Assembly: GCA_021464415.1 (NCBI GenBank) | Contig: CM038471.1 | Coordinates: forward strand, 35,809,234 to 35,873,233 | Source: Lonicera japonica | Taxonomy: Eukaryota; Streptophyta; Magnoliopsida; Dipsacales; Caprifoliaceae | DNA length: 64,000 bases | Direction: 5' to 3' | Part shown: positions 55,201-64,000 of the stretch, in pieces | Numbering within the stretch: position 1 is the stretch's first letter | Layout: each line of letters starts with the position of its first letter | Position numbers and translations under genes: made by a program | The notes under the pieces: generated by a model | Database searches by the model: none | What the model was told of the DNA's origin: nothing | What the model saw: the letters and a program-made list of their open reading frames with translations, nothing else

Positions 55201-56180
55201 TGAGGCCAGGGTTGCTAGTGCGTCAACAAAACTGTTTTATGATCTAGGGACATATTAAAACTCTGTATGCTCAAATCTCCCTGCGACATCCTCCAATCGG
55301 GCGAGGTATGGTACTAACTTCTCATCTTTGACCTTCCATTCTTGTAGCACTTGGTGGACTACTAATGCCGAATCTCCATACACTTGTATTCTCCGTATAC
55401 CCCTTTGGAGCGCAATCTCTAATCCAATTATACAAGCTTCATACTCAGCCATGTTGCTGGTGCAGAAGAAGTCTAGACGATATGATACTGGGGAGTGAGT
55501 TTGGTCCGGAGAGACTAACAGGATGCCTATCCCGTTTCCATTTTTGTTGGCGGCCCCGTCGAAGTATAATTTCCAGTCTTCATAGATCTCGACATTCATG
55601 ATAATTTCGTCTGGGAATTCGGCTTCTTCTAGCATGTCCCCTAATATTGGATTATGGGCCGGATAATCAGCTATGACCTTGCCCTTGACTGCTTTCTGGG
55701 TCATGTAGGTGATGTCGAATTCGGAGAGCAAGAATAACCATTTTGCCAAACGGTTCGAGAGAGCTGGTTTCTCAAAGAGGTATTTTAATGGATCAATTCG
55801 TGATGCCAAGATGACTGGGAAGACTAGCATGTAGTGCCGTAATTTCTGTGTTACCCAGACGAGAGCGGTGCATGACTTCTCCAATGGCGTGTAGTTTATC
55901 TCAAATGGGGATAATTTCTTGCTGATGTAGTAGATGGCTTGTTCCTTCCGTGTATCGGTCAGATGTTGGGCTAGCATGGCTCCTGCAGCCGAATCAGTGA
56001 CGGTTAGGTATAGAATTAGCGGCAATTCGGTTTGTGGTGGGGCTAACACTGGGGGGTTGGAGAGATAATCTTTGATTCTATCAAAAGCCTCCTGACACTA
56101 ATCGTCCCATTCTCCTGGTGAAGATTTCCTCAGGAGTTTGAAGATGGGCTCGCAAGTCTGAGTGAGCTGAGAGATGAACC
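55201..56180 (-). pseudogene. pol: Tat-B RNase H plus second (archaeal-type) RNase H
   Basis: Open block 56049-55255. The first RNase H, following RT, retains INYTPLEKSCTALVWVTQKL but has lost parts of the DHPLKYL motif (reads ASRIDPLKYL). The second has the aRNH pattern: D in LYFDGAANKNGNGIGILL, E in SNMAEYEACIIGLEIAL and D in VYGDSALVVHQVLQEWK. The final NSFVDALATLAS lies beyond two stops at 55254 and about 55240. Two tandem RNase H domains are a known mark of Tat-lineage elements. The domains degrade the RNA strand and process primers during reverse transcription. Confidence 0.85.
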
Positions 56181-57508
56181 TACTGATGTACTGCAAATTG
56201 CCCAAAAATCCCCCGGACTTCTTTCTCGGTACTAGGCTCGGGCATTTCTTGGATAGCTCGAACCTTGGCAGGGTCTACCTCGATTCCCTTCTTACTGACG
56301 ACATAGCTTAGGAGTTTTCCTTTGGTTACCCCGAACACGCATTTCTGTGGATTGTGTCTCATCTGGTACTGGCGGAGGCGGTCAAAAAAGGCTCGTAAGG
56401 CTCGTACATGGCCTTCTCTTTCTTTCGACTTGATTATCATGTCATCCACATAAACTTCTACTTCTTTGTGAATCATGTCGTGGAAGATAGCAGTAGCTGC
56501 CTTCTGATACGTTGCCCCGGCGTTCTTCAGCCCGAATGGCATAACGGTGTAGCAGTATGTCCCCCATGGCGTAATGAATGCTGTTTTCTCTTGGTGATCT
56601 GGGTGCATTTTGATCTGATTATACCCAGCAAAGCCGTCCACAAGTGACTTCAAGGCATGGTTGGCAGTATTATCCACTATCAAATCAATGTTGGGTAATG
56701 GAAAATCGTCTTTCGGGCAGGCTTTATTGAGATCTCGGTAATCCACACACATGACGACCTTACCATTTGCCTTTGGAACGAGCACAATGTTGGCTAACCA
56801 CGAAGGGTACTCGATCACCCGTAAGAACCCCACACTCAGTTGCTTCATCACCTCTTCTTTTACTTTCAGGGACCATTCTGGCGTAAGTTTTCTCAACCTC
56901 TGCTTGACGGGCCTAAATTCCAGCTTGGTGTGTATCTCGTGCATGACTATCTGGCTGTTCAAACCTGGCATATCAGCATAGGACCAGGCGAAGATATCCA
57001 CGTACTCATTTAGAGTTTGTGTGAATTCTTCTCTTTTTGTCTCATTTAGACTTGCCCCAATACGGACTTCTTTCCTTTCCTCTTCGGTTCCGAGGTTAAT
57101 TATAAGAGTGTCTCCTTCCTCGCTCTGTATACACTGTTCCTCCCGTTCAGGGTGTTCGTTTAGTCTTTCCAACTCCATATAAGCAATTACAGAATTAACA
57201 TCAACAGGATAACGCAAAATAGAGTCTTCTTTGTTAATAACAGTGCTTACAGGTACAAGTTTGAAAAGTAAATTTAGGAGTGACTCCTTCCTAACCTTAC
57301 CCTCACTCTTATCTTTCACCCTTACAAATTCACTATTTTCCCCCTTTTCTGGGTCAGCGTGTATCAAGTGTACAGGATCGTCTCTTGGTTCATCATCCCC
57401 TAGAGCCATGATGTCGAAGAGATCTCCGATCAATTCCTCCTCTTCATCTTCCTTGTCTTCATTTTCTTCCTTTGGCCCGATCGTCAACTTGGTAGAGAAG
57501 CTGTGCAT
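56180..57508 (-). CDS. pol: Tat-B reverse transcriptase
   Basis: A 442-residue open block. An acidic N-terminal linker (EENEDKEDEEEELIGDLFD) leads into FAWSYADMPGLNSQIVMHEI, then RT proper: VVMCVDYRDLNKACPKDDFP, FAGYNQIKMHPDHQEKTAFI, MPFGLKNAGATYQKA and the catalytic box VEVYVDDMIIKS (YVDD intact). The thumb begins with CVFGVTKGKLLSYVVSKKGI. The block ends at EVRGIFGQFAVHQ, where a shift breaks the link to RNase H. It copies element RNA to cDNA in the particle. Confidence 0.9.
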   Translation of the reverse strand: MHSFSTKLTIGPKEENEDKEDEEEELIGDLFDIMALGDDEPRDDPVHLIHADPEKGENSEFVRVKDKSEGKVRKESLLNLLFKLVPVSTVINKEDSILRYPVDVNSVIAYMELERLNEHPEREEQCIQSEEGDTLIINLGTEEERKEVRIGASLNETKREEFTQTLNEYVDIFAWSYADMPGLNSQIVMHEIHTKLEFRPVKQRLRKLTPEWSLKVKEEVMKQLSVGFLRVIEYPSWLANIVLVPKANGKVVMCVDYRDLNKACPKDDFPLPNIDLIVDNTANHALKSLVDGFAGYNQIKMHPDHQEKTAFITPWGTYCYTVMPFGLKNAGATYQKAATAIFHDMIHKEVEVYVDDMIIKSKEREGHVRALRAFFDRLRQYQMRHNPQKCVFGVTKGKLLSYVVSKKGIEVDPAKVRAIQEMPEPSTEKEVRGIFGQFAVHQ

Positions 57509-57756
57509 AACGTTTTCCTTGATATAAAGGTCCTCTTCATAGAAGATTTCCCATCCCAGAAGGTTATCTTTATAGCTGTTTCTCCAAGGCTCCTGAAAGC
57601 CGCAAAAGGGGAAGTCTTCTCCTTCCTTGACAAAAAACCCATTCAGAGAGCTAAAACTCGGATACTGATGCCTTCGGCTCCTTTTCTCTTGGTCGTCCTC
57701 TCCGGTGTGTTCCCTTGATCAAACTCCTGCTGTCCTTTTCTGTACCCCAACTGTTA

Positions 57757-59037
57757 CTACCCAAATTCCCTTTCGAACCTCAATACTGGTTCTAAAGCCT
57801 GAAGTAATCCTGGTTGTCCCATTCCCAGACTGGCTCCGGGTAAGTATTTCATCATTCTCAGCATTTTTGTGATCTTGGTGCTGAGACCGGGGATATTATC
57901 AGGGGGTAGATACTCGATTCTCTGGGTGGTGAGAGCTTGTACTTGAGGCAAGTAAGAAAAGCCTCCTAACTATATTCTCTGACTCCCGATGCCTAATACA
58001 GGTAACTCCAGATCCGCCAAGGTCCTTTTAGGATCTCCTTGGATGGTGATTATGTTCCCTTCGAATGGTATCTTGATCTTCTAGTGTAAGGAGGAGGGGA
58101 GTGCTCCTATGTCGTGTAGCCATGCCCTTCCCAACAGCAGGTTAAAACTGGAGGGAATATCTATGATTTGAAAGTCGACCGGAAAGTTTCCGGGACCGAC
58201 CATGAGGTCAAGCTTCAGAGAACCCAGAACGGCCCTCCTGGTGTTGTCATAGGCCCTGACGGTTACGGCTGATGGAGAAAGTTCTGAATCCAAGATACCC
58301 AGGCATCTGGCGGTCTTCAGGGGGCAAACATTTATAGTCGACCCGTTATCGACGAGGACCTGTGGCAGGATTTTTCCTCGAGTCCGGACAGTGATATGAA
58401 GGGCCAGGCTGTGTTTCCTTCCTAATGGGGATAAGTCTTCATCTGAAAATGACAGACTTCTTTGGACCGTAAGCGACCCAATCATGTTTGGCAATTGTTC
58501 GGGCGTAGAGTCTGGTGATATGACGGCCTCGTTTAGGAGTTTGATGAAGGCGGTCATGTGAGGTTTGGAGGCAACCAAGAGGCCCCAAATGGTGATGTGT
58601 GCCTGAGTTTTCTTCAACTGTTCTAGTACTCGATCTTCTCCTATTTCTTTAGGAGGTGGTGATTTCTCAGCATCTATTGGTGGGGGTTGGTATACTCTCC
58701 CTGAGCGAGTAATTTGTTTTATCCAGAGGGATGTTGGGTCTGACCCCTCTGCGGCTTCTGATGACTCTGATTCTGTCGACCAACTAAAAATTCTGGGGGA
58801 GGTTTCTGTCATACAGATTGTCTCCTTGGGGAGGCCTCGGGGCTTCCACGGTTGCTTCTTCTCATCCTGGGTCCATCTTATCCCAGATTTTCTGGGATTG
58901 GTTTTGATTGTAAGCGGTTGTGGGATCCCCTGGTTGGCCTTTCCTAAACCCTGCCCGGGTAGGAAGTTCATCTTAGCCATCCATTGGTCGATTATCGGAT
59001 TGAGGCCTGGGGCCACTTGAGCTTTTGCTAATAACAC
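57757..59037 (-). pseudogene. pol: Tat-B protease region with G-patch-like motifs
   Basis: Open block 59037-58081. MNFLPGQGLGKANQGIPQPL near the start resembles a G-patch. The protease follows with VLVDNGSTINVCPL; D-N-G is, from memory, a form seen in Tat proteases. FQIIDIPSSFNLLLGRAWLH is the typical C-terminal protease strand. After a TAG and a further stop comes a second block (57951-57757) with another G-patch-like motif, MKYLPGASLGMGQPGLLQ. G-patch domains usually bind helicases or RNA; the role here is unknown. Confidence 0.8.
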
Positions 59038-59064
59038 AACGGGTGCCTTGTAGGCTGGGTCATC

Positions 59065-60757
59065 TCAAATGAGTCCTATGGGGTCAAAGCCTTCTTCGTC
59101 AGTGGTCAAGGCGTTAATTCCCGCAGGCGGAGCATGGTTAGGAAGGGGGTTGTTGGTAACATTGGGTCCGCCGGGTGCGGGGATGGTACCAGTCTCGATT
59201 AAGTCTTGAATACGATGGCGGAGAGCCAAACAGCGTTCCGTGTCATGGCCCGCGGCCTGATGGTATGCACAATTTTCATTCATCTTCCAGGTGCTGGGAA
59301 TAGGATTTGGTGGAGGGCGGGGGTTGAGTGGAGTGATTAGTCCAGCCCTTAGAAGTAGTTCCAGGCTTTTGACCAGAGTAGTGGAAAAGGTACAGAAGTT
59401 CCTCCTTCTCTTGACTTCAGTATTCGAAGAGTCTGCTTGTGTGGGCCAATTCATCGGAGGTGCTTGTTGTGGTTGTTGAAACGGATTTTGTTGATATGGG
59501 TATGAGCTTAGTTGGTTAACGGTTGGAGTGGCCGTCTTTTTTCCCAGTATATGAGGCTTTCTTGATGCCGATTTCTGTTTTCTTGGCCAACTCTTCTTCT
59601 ACTTGTGACCCCATGCTTAACAAGGCTCTAAAGTGTGGGAATACATGCTTTCCCATGCAACTTAATACAGCCGGAGTGAAATTCTTCTGTATGATCTCCA
59701 ACTGTTCTTCTTCATCGGGCCGTTTGGACATTTGGGAGGCCATCTCTCTCCAGCGTATGACGAAATCGCTGAAGCTTTCTTTCTCGCCTTGCTTGGCCAT
59801 TTTCAGGTGCTTGCGAGTAATGTCCAAATCTTCGTTGGACTCGTATTTATTCATGAACTCCTTGACAATATCTCCCCAAGTCTTCGTGTGATGTCTCTCC
59901 AGATCAAAAAACCATCTCAGGGCGGCCCCCGTGAGAGTCATGTGAAAGGCCTGAGCTAATTTCGGTTCTCCACATCCAGACATTTGCATAGATCTGATGT
60001 AGGATTGGAGGTGGGTTTTCGGGGGCGTGGTTCCTGTGAATTTGGTGATGGAAGGGAGCTTGAATCCCTGAGGTAGTCTTGCTTCTGGGTAAAGGGAGAA
60101 GGCATTCATATCTGTGATCTCATCTGCCCCTTTTATTAAAGAAATCCCTCTTTACAGAACCTTCATCTGCCCTTTCAGTTTCTTTATTTCTTTACTCTCT
60201 CTTGACACTTCATCGGGCTGTTCCCGAGCTATAACCGATTCTGCATACACTGCCCGAAGTCGGTTGATGTCTGGGTACTCATTAGGAGGGACTACTAGGG
60301 CCGGTGATGGAATAGGCCTTGCGGGGACTTGTGGCCATGGCTGGTATTGGGGATCAAGGCCTTGCTGAGGTTGCGGCCAGATGATGTGTGGCTCTGGTTG
60401 TTGATAGGTAGGGCCTGAATTCGGGGCCCATTGATTCTGATTGTTGGGATCGGTCTGAACGGGACCGGTGATGACAGGGCACGTTTGGGGTGGATTGGTT
60501 CTTTGAACTGGGGAAAGTACTTGCGAGGACTGCCATTGATCTCGATTCAGTGGTAGTCGTTCAAACCCCGATGGCACAACCCGTCTGGCTGACAACTCTT
60601 CTACTCGAACTCGGGTACTCTGTCGCTCATTCGTGAGGTTTGCTAGACTCATGCTAACGGTCATTAGAAAACGATGCATCTCGGCTAAAGTTGGCTGAGC
60701 TACAGATGCCTCGGCTTGGCTCTGATCTATCTCTTGATTCTCGCGTCTATCGACCAT
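59065..60757 (-). pseudogene. gag: Tat-B gag (three open blocks)
   Basis: Block 60757-60152 starts MVDRRENQEIDQSQAEASVA and is glutamine/proline-rich. Block 60109-59516 is the gag capsid domain (AFHMTLTGAALRWFFDLERH, WGDIVKEFMNKYES, DFVIRWREMASQM). Block 59454-59065 has a degenerate zinc finger CAYHQAAGHDTERC, then LRHRIQDLIETG. A TAA separates blocks 1 and 2, a frameshift separates blocks 2 and 3, and a TGA separates block 3 from the protease. Gag would form the particle and package element RNA. Confidence 0.85.
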
Positions 60758-61786
60758 TGCGGGTGTGCTTGGTCTTACTAATCTTCTGGTGTGATCCCGA
60801 CCAGCCCAACCTTCCAGACTGCCGTAGTATTATAGCTGTAGACGGAACCATGGGGCGAAGATGAAGGAAGACTATGATGTGACTCAATTTTTGCCAAAAG
60901 AAACCACGGAGAAAGAAAACAACGAAAACCAAGTTTTGGGTGTTTTATAAAGACACGTCAATCAACAACTTGAGTGAATTCCCAGTGGGAGTTTAGGATA
61001 GGCAGCAAAGTGCTCCTTGGGTTATCCTACTCATCCCGAATTTTGAAAAACTCATCTTTTGATTTTATGAAAATTGGGAATATCTCTCCTCTTGAGCTGC
61101 TTTTCATGGGACATGTACTGGGGAAAGTTACAACGAGGTGATCTTGATGAAAATTTCTATGACAGAGGTTGGTCAGCCTCTGGCCATACTTGCCAATATC
61201 TGGGGGAGATATATATGACAAGGCCCTATGTGGTACGAACTCCTCACAGTTTGGTAAAAATACAAGTGTGTTCTAGCTTTGACTCTTCCTATATGCAACG
61301 CAGGTGTAATGCAAGGTGAAGGCTTCAGGCTCCCTCCTGTTTGGAAAGACCTCGCGATATACCCCAGGGGCGGGTACGTGCAAGAATCTTTTGATATACT
61401 TCCCGGGTACGTGAGTGTTCTCGTCACTCGATATACCTCGGGGGCGTACTTGGCCAATGAGAGTGGAAGTAAATGCTTTCGGTTTATGTTGGCCCAAGCA
61501 AGCCAACTCCCTACTCACTTATAATAATTCCGAGGGTTCGGGGTAAATTCACACTCGTAGAACCAATGCATGATTTGTGAAAGTGCGTGCAAAGTTCGAA
61601 AGATTGGGTTTACAAATATCATTTATCTTTTATTACATGTCTTTGAAAACTTCTATTTTTAGAAAAAACGTTTCTTCTTAATGAAATAACACAAGTAGGG
61701 AATGCAGTAAAAGCCAATATTCAACAGATAAACAAGAGTCCACATATAAGAGTCTAGTTTTCTAATGTCCCCAGCAGAGTCGCCAC
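60758..61786 (-). other. Tat-B 5' leader
   Basis: About 1 kb lies between the primer-binding site and gag. It holds short repeated stretches (CGTACCCGGGAAGTATATC and CGTACCCGCCCCTGGGGTAT on minus). No Ogre-type ORF1 is visible upstream of gag; small open frames here overlap in several phases and are not supported. Confidence 0.6.
61768..61785 (-). other. Tat-B primer-binding site
   Basis: The minus strand reads TGGCGACTCTGCTGGGGA one base inside the LTR edge. I recall this as the tRNA-Arg-type site of Ogre/Tat elements. It establishes that the right LTR is the 5' LTR. The site is absent from Tat-A. Confidence 0.8.
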
Positions 61787-63389
61787 TGTGAGAATCCGCA
61801 AATGCGACCCCCGAGTCTCGTCCCCGTTCGTTGGGCGTCTGAAACGTCGGAACTGATTCCGTCGTTCCTTTTGCTGGAGTATCTTTGTTGATAGTTTATA
61901 TCGGGTGTCCTTATGTTCTGTTTCTAGATGCAAAAAGGGTTCGTTCAGAGTCGCCAGTACATTTTACGAGAAAACGGACAAAATAGTTGTGTAAGAGAAA
62001 AGGCTATAGACAAGCCTTTTCTTTACACATTTGTCTACGAAACTAGGATTCTATAGGGTTCGGAAACTATATTACGGTTTGGGAAGGTGTTAAGCACTCA
62101 TTCCGCCCTTTCGGTCTCTAGTGGTCTTATATGTTTATTCTATGTTGAAAAACTTGGATACTTTTACTGACAGTCTTCTACTTTTCGAATGAAAAACCCT
62201 AATTTCTGGGAAAAAAGCGGGAAAATGGATAAAAACCTTTGTGTTCCGAAATCCGATATTTTTATTATTTGAAAGATGTAAATACAAATGACAAAACCTT
62301 TTTATTTTGAAAGAGTGTTTCGTATTATTTCCTCAGATAATGACGGTTTTCTCGTGTTTGTGATTACTTTTAAAAGTTCGGATTTTGTATCGGGACTAAT
62401 TTAATATGGAATTAGAACTCTTTGAGGAGAGTTTTATCGGACACGTCACAGTCTATAGAAAAGACAGGATATGTTGATTTTAATTCCTAGATAAGTCTTA
62501 TCAGTCCGGGTTTTGAAAACAGAATTTTATTCGGATGATAATATACTTATACTTTTGATTTTGCAAATGGTTTTATCAAGGTCTTTTTATTTTGCAAACA
62601 ATAAACTATTTGTAACTTGACAATAAATTTATTCAAATAAAATGTGGACAAAACAATAAAAGTAAAACGAGTACACATATATCTAATGTTAAATACTGGA
62701 AGAGACTTTATTTACCTTTCCGACGAGAATAATAATAAGAAAGAAAATATAATACGGCAAAGAGATCTTCGGCGATAATAATCTTCTCCTTCTTCAGATA
62801 TTTCCGAGAATTCGATTCCAGAGACGGGACACGTCGAGTGCCGAGAATAGATTCGATAATTCTTCAGAAATAAGACGATAATCGAGAATGCTTGATGAAA
62901 GACTAGAAGATCAGATTAGAAACCTCTCCTTCTTGGTGTTCTGCTCTGCAATTGCTGTCTTGTTGCCGTTTTGTCGCTGTCACTGTGATGTCCTTAATCC
63001 TTGGGAGGTGTTGGCCTATTTATAGTGCTGGGAAAGGTGTTTGTCGCGCGACATGTCCCCCAAAAAGGGGTTTGTCGCGCGACAATGTGTGTATGTCGCG
63101 CGACAATGTGTGTATGTCGCGCGACATTCAACTTTAATGATGTTTCCGACAGACTGATGTGTCAGAAAGTGAATGGTGGGGTGTTTGTCGTGCGACATGT
63201 CCCTATAAAGGGCATTTGTCGTGCGACATACTTGATTGTCATGCGACATTTCCCTTAAAAACAGGTTTGTTTGGCCGACAAACCCTTTCGGGGCAGTTTC
63301 GGGTGTTCGGGTGGGTCCCGGACTCCAGAAATAATAGTTCTCGAAGGTCGTTAGGGTTCTTGCGGGGGTCACGGATCGGGGTGTCTACA
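61787..63389 (-). mobile_element. Tat-B 5' LTR (right)
   Basis: 1603 bp, TGTGAGAATCC to GTGTCTACA. TATA box at plus 63016-63025; palindromes at 63041-63248. It is 21 bp longer than its partner, matching one extra copy of a 21-bp palindrome-containing unit. Confidence 0.92.
63041..63248. promoter_or_regulatory. TGTCGCGCGACA palindrome cluster, Tat-B right LTR
   Basis: Four perfect and about three variant palindromes lie immediately upstream of the LTR TATA box in element orientation. The unit TGTCGCGCGACAATGTGTGTA is tandemly repeated here. Confidence 0.6.
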
Positions 63390-63394
63390 ATTAC

Positions 63395-64000
63395 AACACA
63401 AGAGTTCTAGAGAGAAGGGAGAGCTAAGATTATTTTTGTTCTTCATTTTCCTCTTGTAAGTCTTTGTTGTAAGAATGATTTCTTCTTCGATAATATTTGT
63501 TCTTGCATTTATTATGGAGTAGTCTTTTACTAAGATTACAGAGGTTGATTGCGATATACTTTTCGGTAATTAATTTCTCAATCCATATTTAAAGCTTGTT
63601 AAATATTTGTGAATCATTTTCCTTTCGAAATCTTTCATTCTACAAGCTTTCTAGGTATTTTCATTGTACGATTAGACTTTTCATGCCTTGTATGCTTAGT
63701 GCTTGTTGATTAATGAAAATACAACATATTTATATGGTTCTAAGAAGCTTGTAACTCATTTCCCCACCTATGAATTTTTGTTCCTTGTTGTAGAGATTAC
63801 TAAGAGTTCTTAAATTCCATAGATGATTTATAAAATTATCAATCTAGTTCTTTGTATTGCTTTATGATATTTTGAGTGCTTTGTACACTTCACGTGCTAT
63901 CTAGACTCATTATCGTCTTTCTAAAGTAATTGTTATTTAGTTGGTGATTCTATTCCATAAACTTCATCCCGTGTCATTGTGATGATTCGCTACATAATTT
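63395..64000 (+). mobile_element. Athila 3' LTR, second part (runs off the window)
   Basis: It resumes with AACACAAGAGTTCTAGAGAG after the Tat-B target duplication and follows the 5' LTR (34134 onward) nearly base for base, including TTATTATGGAGTAGTCTTTTA. The LTR end lies beyond base 64000. Confidence 0.9.

Larger units (their letters stand above)
44528..63389 (-). mobile_element. Tat-B: complete Tat-lineage Ty3/gypsy element, 18.9 kb
   Basis: The element is flanked by ATTAC (44523-44527 and 63390-63394). LTRs are 44528-46109 and 61787-63389. Reading on minus from the right: 5' LTR, primer site, leader, gag, protease, RT, RNase H, second RNase H, integrase; then, on plus, two antisense genes, minisatellite arrays, and the 3' LTR. 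The pair of RNase H domains and the antisense genes place it in the Tat clade, which includes Ogre-like and Retand-like elements. Confidence 0.93.
33635..64000 (+). mobile_element. Athila-like Ty3/gypsy element, split by Tat-B and cut by the window end
   Basis: The order is 5' LTR (33635-35301), primer-binding site, gag, protease, RT, RNase H, integrase, palindrome cluster, 3' accessory ORF, polypurine tract and 3' LTR (44030-44527 continuing at 63395). The 3' LTR continues past base 64000, so its end and the right target duplication are not visible. Gag and pol contain many stops. The Athila assignment rests on the primer site, the CCHC gag, the FMDD-type RT box and the 3' ORF type. Confidence 0.88.

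Noticed and set aside
61173..61457. Ogre-type ORF1 upstream of gag in Tat-B
   Set aside because: Only short overlapping frames over small repeats are present; nothing of ORF1 length.

Overview
The window is repeat-dense nuclear DNA from a flowering plant, most likely a eudicot. I find no intact host gene. The coding signal belongs to LTR retrotransposons and other transposon remnants, set in AT-rich intergenic sequence. The host call rests on the plant-specific element lineages (Ty1/copia, Athila-like and Tat-like Ty3/gypsy), the plant mobile domain and GT-AG introns with U-rich tracts. I cannot name the species.

Layout. (1) 1-2352: 5' part of a Ty1/copia element on the minus strand. (2) 2353-7223: AT-rich DNA with candidate DNA transposons, a decayed exon resembling peptide deformylase and local duplications. 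(3) 7224-9070: a solo LTR of an Athila-like element with a perfect 5-bp target-site duplication (TSD), CTCAT. (4) 11116-22071: Tat-A, a Tat-lineage element (TSD TACGG) that has lost gag-pol, its primer-binding site and the end of one LTR but keeps two antisense accessory genes. (5) 22072-24400: a probable chromovirus LTR piece and a LINE reverse-transcriptase fragment. (6) 24463-28450: a 5'-truncated, dead copia element on the minus strand. (7) 28451-33634: intergenic DNA with an RNase H-like pseudogene and a SIRE-like LTR. (8) 33635 to beyond 64000: an Athila-like element on the plus strand. Its 3' LTR is split by Tat-B (44528-63389, TSD ATTAC), a complete 18.9-kb Tat element with gag, protease, RT, two RNase H domains and integrase on the minus strand. 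The Athila LTR resumes at 63395.

The Tat elements have the most unusual organisation. On the strand opposite gag-pol, between integrase and the 3' LTR, both copies carry a five-exon plant-mobile-domain gene whose first intron is a 68-bp minisatellite, followed by a single-exon gene resembling the plant DUF7745 type. Each antisense gene has its own TATA box, preceded by the palindrome TGTCGCGCGACA. The same palindrome is clustered just upstream of the TATA box in the LTR. The unrelated Athila element does the same with its own palindrome, CCATGATCGATCATGG, in the LTR and upstream of its 3' accessory ORF. Other LTRs in the window carry their own inverted-repeat motifs upstream of TATA. I propose family-specific operator-like palindromes linking the LTR promoter to accessory-gene promoters as the main novel hypothesis; that they are functional is inference.

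All long ORFs except the Tat-B integrase are broken by stops, frameshifts or lost catalytic residues. Most nonsense changes seen by comparing the Tat copies are transitions, as expected for silenced, methylated DNA.
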